Source: Arthrobacter nitroguajacolicus_D
GTDB lineage: Bacteria > Actinomycetota > Actinomycetes > Actinomycetales > Micrococcaceae
Assembly: GCF_031455195.1 (NCBI RefSeq)
Contig: NZ_JAVDSH010000012.1
Location: forward strand, 1 to 64,000
Length of the DNA stretch: 64,000 bases
Reading direction: 5' to 3'
Translations under genes and position numbers: made by a program
In this document: in pieces, positions 63,922-64,000 of the stretch
Layout of the letters: each line of letters begins with the position of its first letter
How positions within the stretch are numbered: the first letter of the stretch is position 1
Notes under the pieces: generated by a model
Told to the model about the DNA's origin: nothing
What the model saw: only the letters and a program-made list of their open reading frames with translations
The model's database searches: none

Positions 63922-64000
63922 GTGGTCAAGACTACTGACATCATCCTGGGCATCATCGCCAAAGACCTGAAAAAGTCCCCCAGCGACGCCCTTGTGCTTG
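63922..64000 (+). CDS. Partial gene, probable leucyl aminopeptidase N-terminus
   Basis: The window ends inside this reading frame, which has no stop from the GTG at 63922. The 26 visible residues begin MVKTTDIILGIIAKDL and continue KKSPSDALVL. Actinobacterial PepA-type leucyl aminopeptidases start with a similar short strand-helix and a DALVVG segment, and as I remember pepA often follows the PAC2 gene in Arthrobacter. The assignment is tentative. GTGAGGA lies about 10 bases upstream. The gene is divergent from PAC2. Confidence 0.45.
   Translation, partial: MVKTTDIILGIIAKDLKKSPSDALVL

Overview
The window is a contiguous piece of a high-GC actinobacterial chromosome. Protein similarities (DUF3000, DUF3071/SepH, DUF4193, DUF5998, DUF6421, fused CydDC) and many leaderless starts point to the Micrococcaceae, most likely Arthrobacter or Paenarthrobacter. 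It looks like core chromosome: I see no transposase, integrase, phage gene or CRISPR array. About 57 protein genes and one tRNA are supported. The only gene-free stretch over 300 bp is 63571-63921.

Layout. 1-4.5 kb: tRNA-Gly, an APC amino-acid permease, a small MT0933-type antitoxin-like protein, a BenE transporter and ZapE. 4.6-9 kb: rhodanese (sseA) and sufE for sulfur trafficking, a YbaK editing deacylase, a membrane-anchored hydrolase, an unknown protein and msrB. 9.2-13 kb: a tightly packed trio DUF6421-SDR-threonine-aldolase-like enzyme of unknown purpose. 12.5-18 kb: DUF3000 and an RNase D-like protein, then the fadA-fadB beta-oxidation pair. 18.3-25.7 kb (minus): aldo/keto reductase, an HhH protein, two small proteins coupled to dxs, and aconitase. 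25.9-30.8 kb: a TrmA-type RNA methyltransferase and a KimA-like potassium transporter, divergent from two RCK (TrkA/CeoB/CeoC) proteins. 30.7-35.8 kb: DUF3159, OB-fold, DUF3710, dut, DUF3093, DUF4193 and sepH. 35.8-41.2 kb (minus): thymidine kinase, a phosphodiesterase-like protein, DUF5998 and a GNAT/acyl-CoA synthetase fusion. 41.2-46 kb: parC, VOC, DinB and GNAT proteins. 45.9-52 kb (minus): cydA-cydB-cydDC. 52.3-53.7 kb: a BlaI/BlaR1-like regulator pair. 53.7-57.6 kb: a short ChrB, an MFS exporter and parE. 57.9-64 kb: a zinc-ribbon protein, sigA, DUF4192, MFS, PAC2 and the first codons of a probable leucyl aminopeptidase.

The order zapE / msrB / DUF3000-RNase D / dxs / RNA methyltransferase-permease-RCK pair / DUF3159-OB-DUF3710-dut / DUF3093 / DUF4193 / sigA parallels the Rv2670c-Rv2703 region of Mycobacterium tuberculosis (from memory of that genome, not a search), so this is an old actinobacterial neighbourhood with insertions.

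Most interesting signals. (1) Three copies of a 17-bp dyad, TTCTAC-N5-GTAGAA, lie between cydA and the divergent blaI-like gene, suggesting that a BlaI/BlaR1-type system controls cytochrome bd. (2) An 18-bp dyad has arms that contain the -10 boxes of two back-to-back promoters (short ChrB / MFS). (3) A KimA-like potassium transporter is divergent from two RCK proteins. (4) A dyad overlaps the probable -10 of fadAB. (5) At least 16 genes have a TAnnnT-like box 6-9 nt before the start codon, implying leaderless mRNAs; this was used to choose starts. (6) A nested inverted repeat lies between fadB and the aldo/keto reductase gene.
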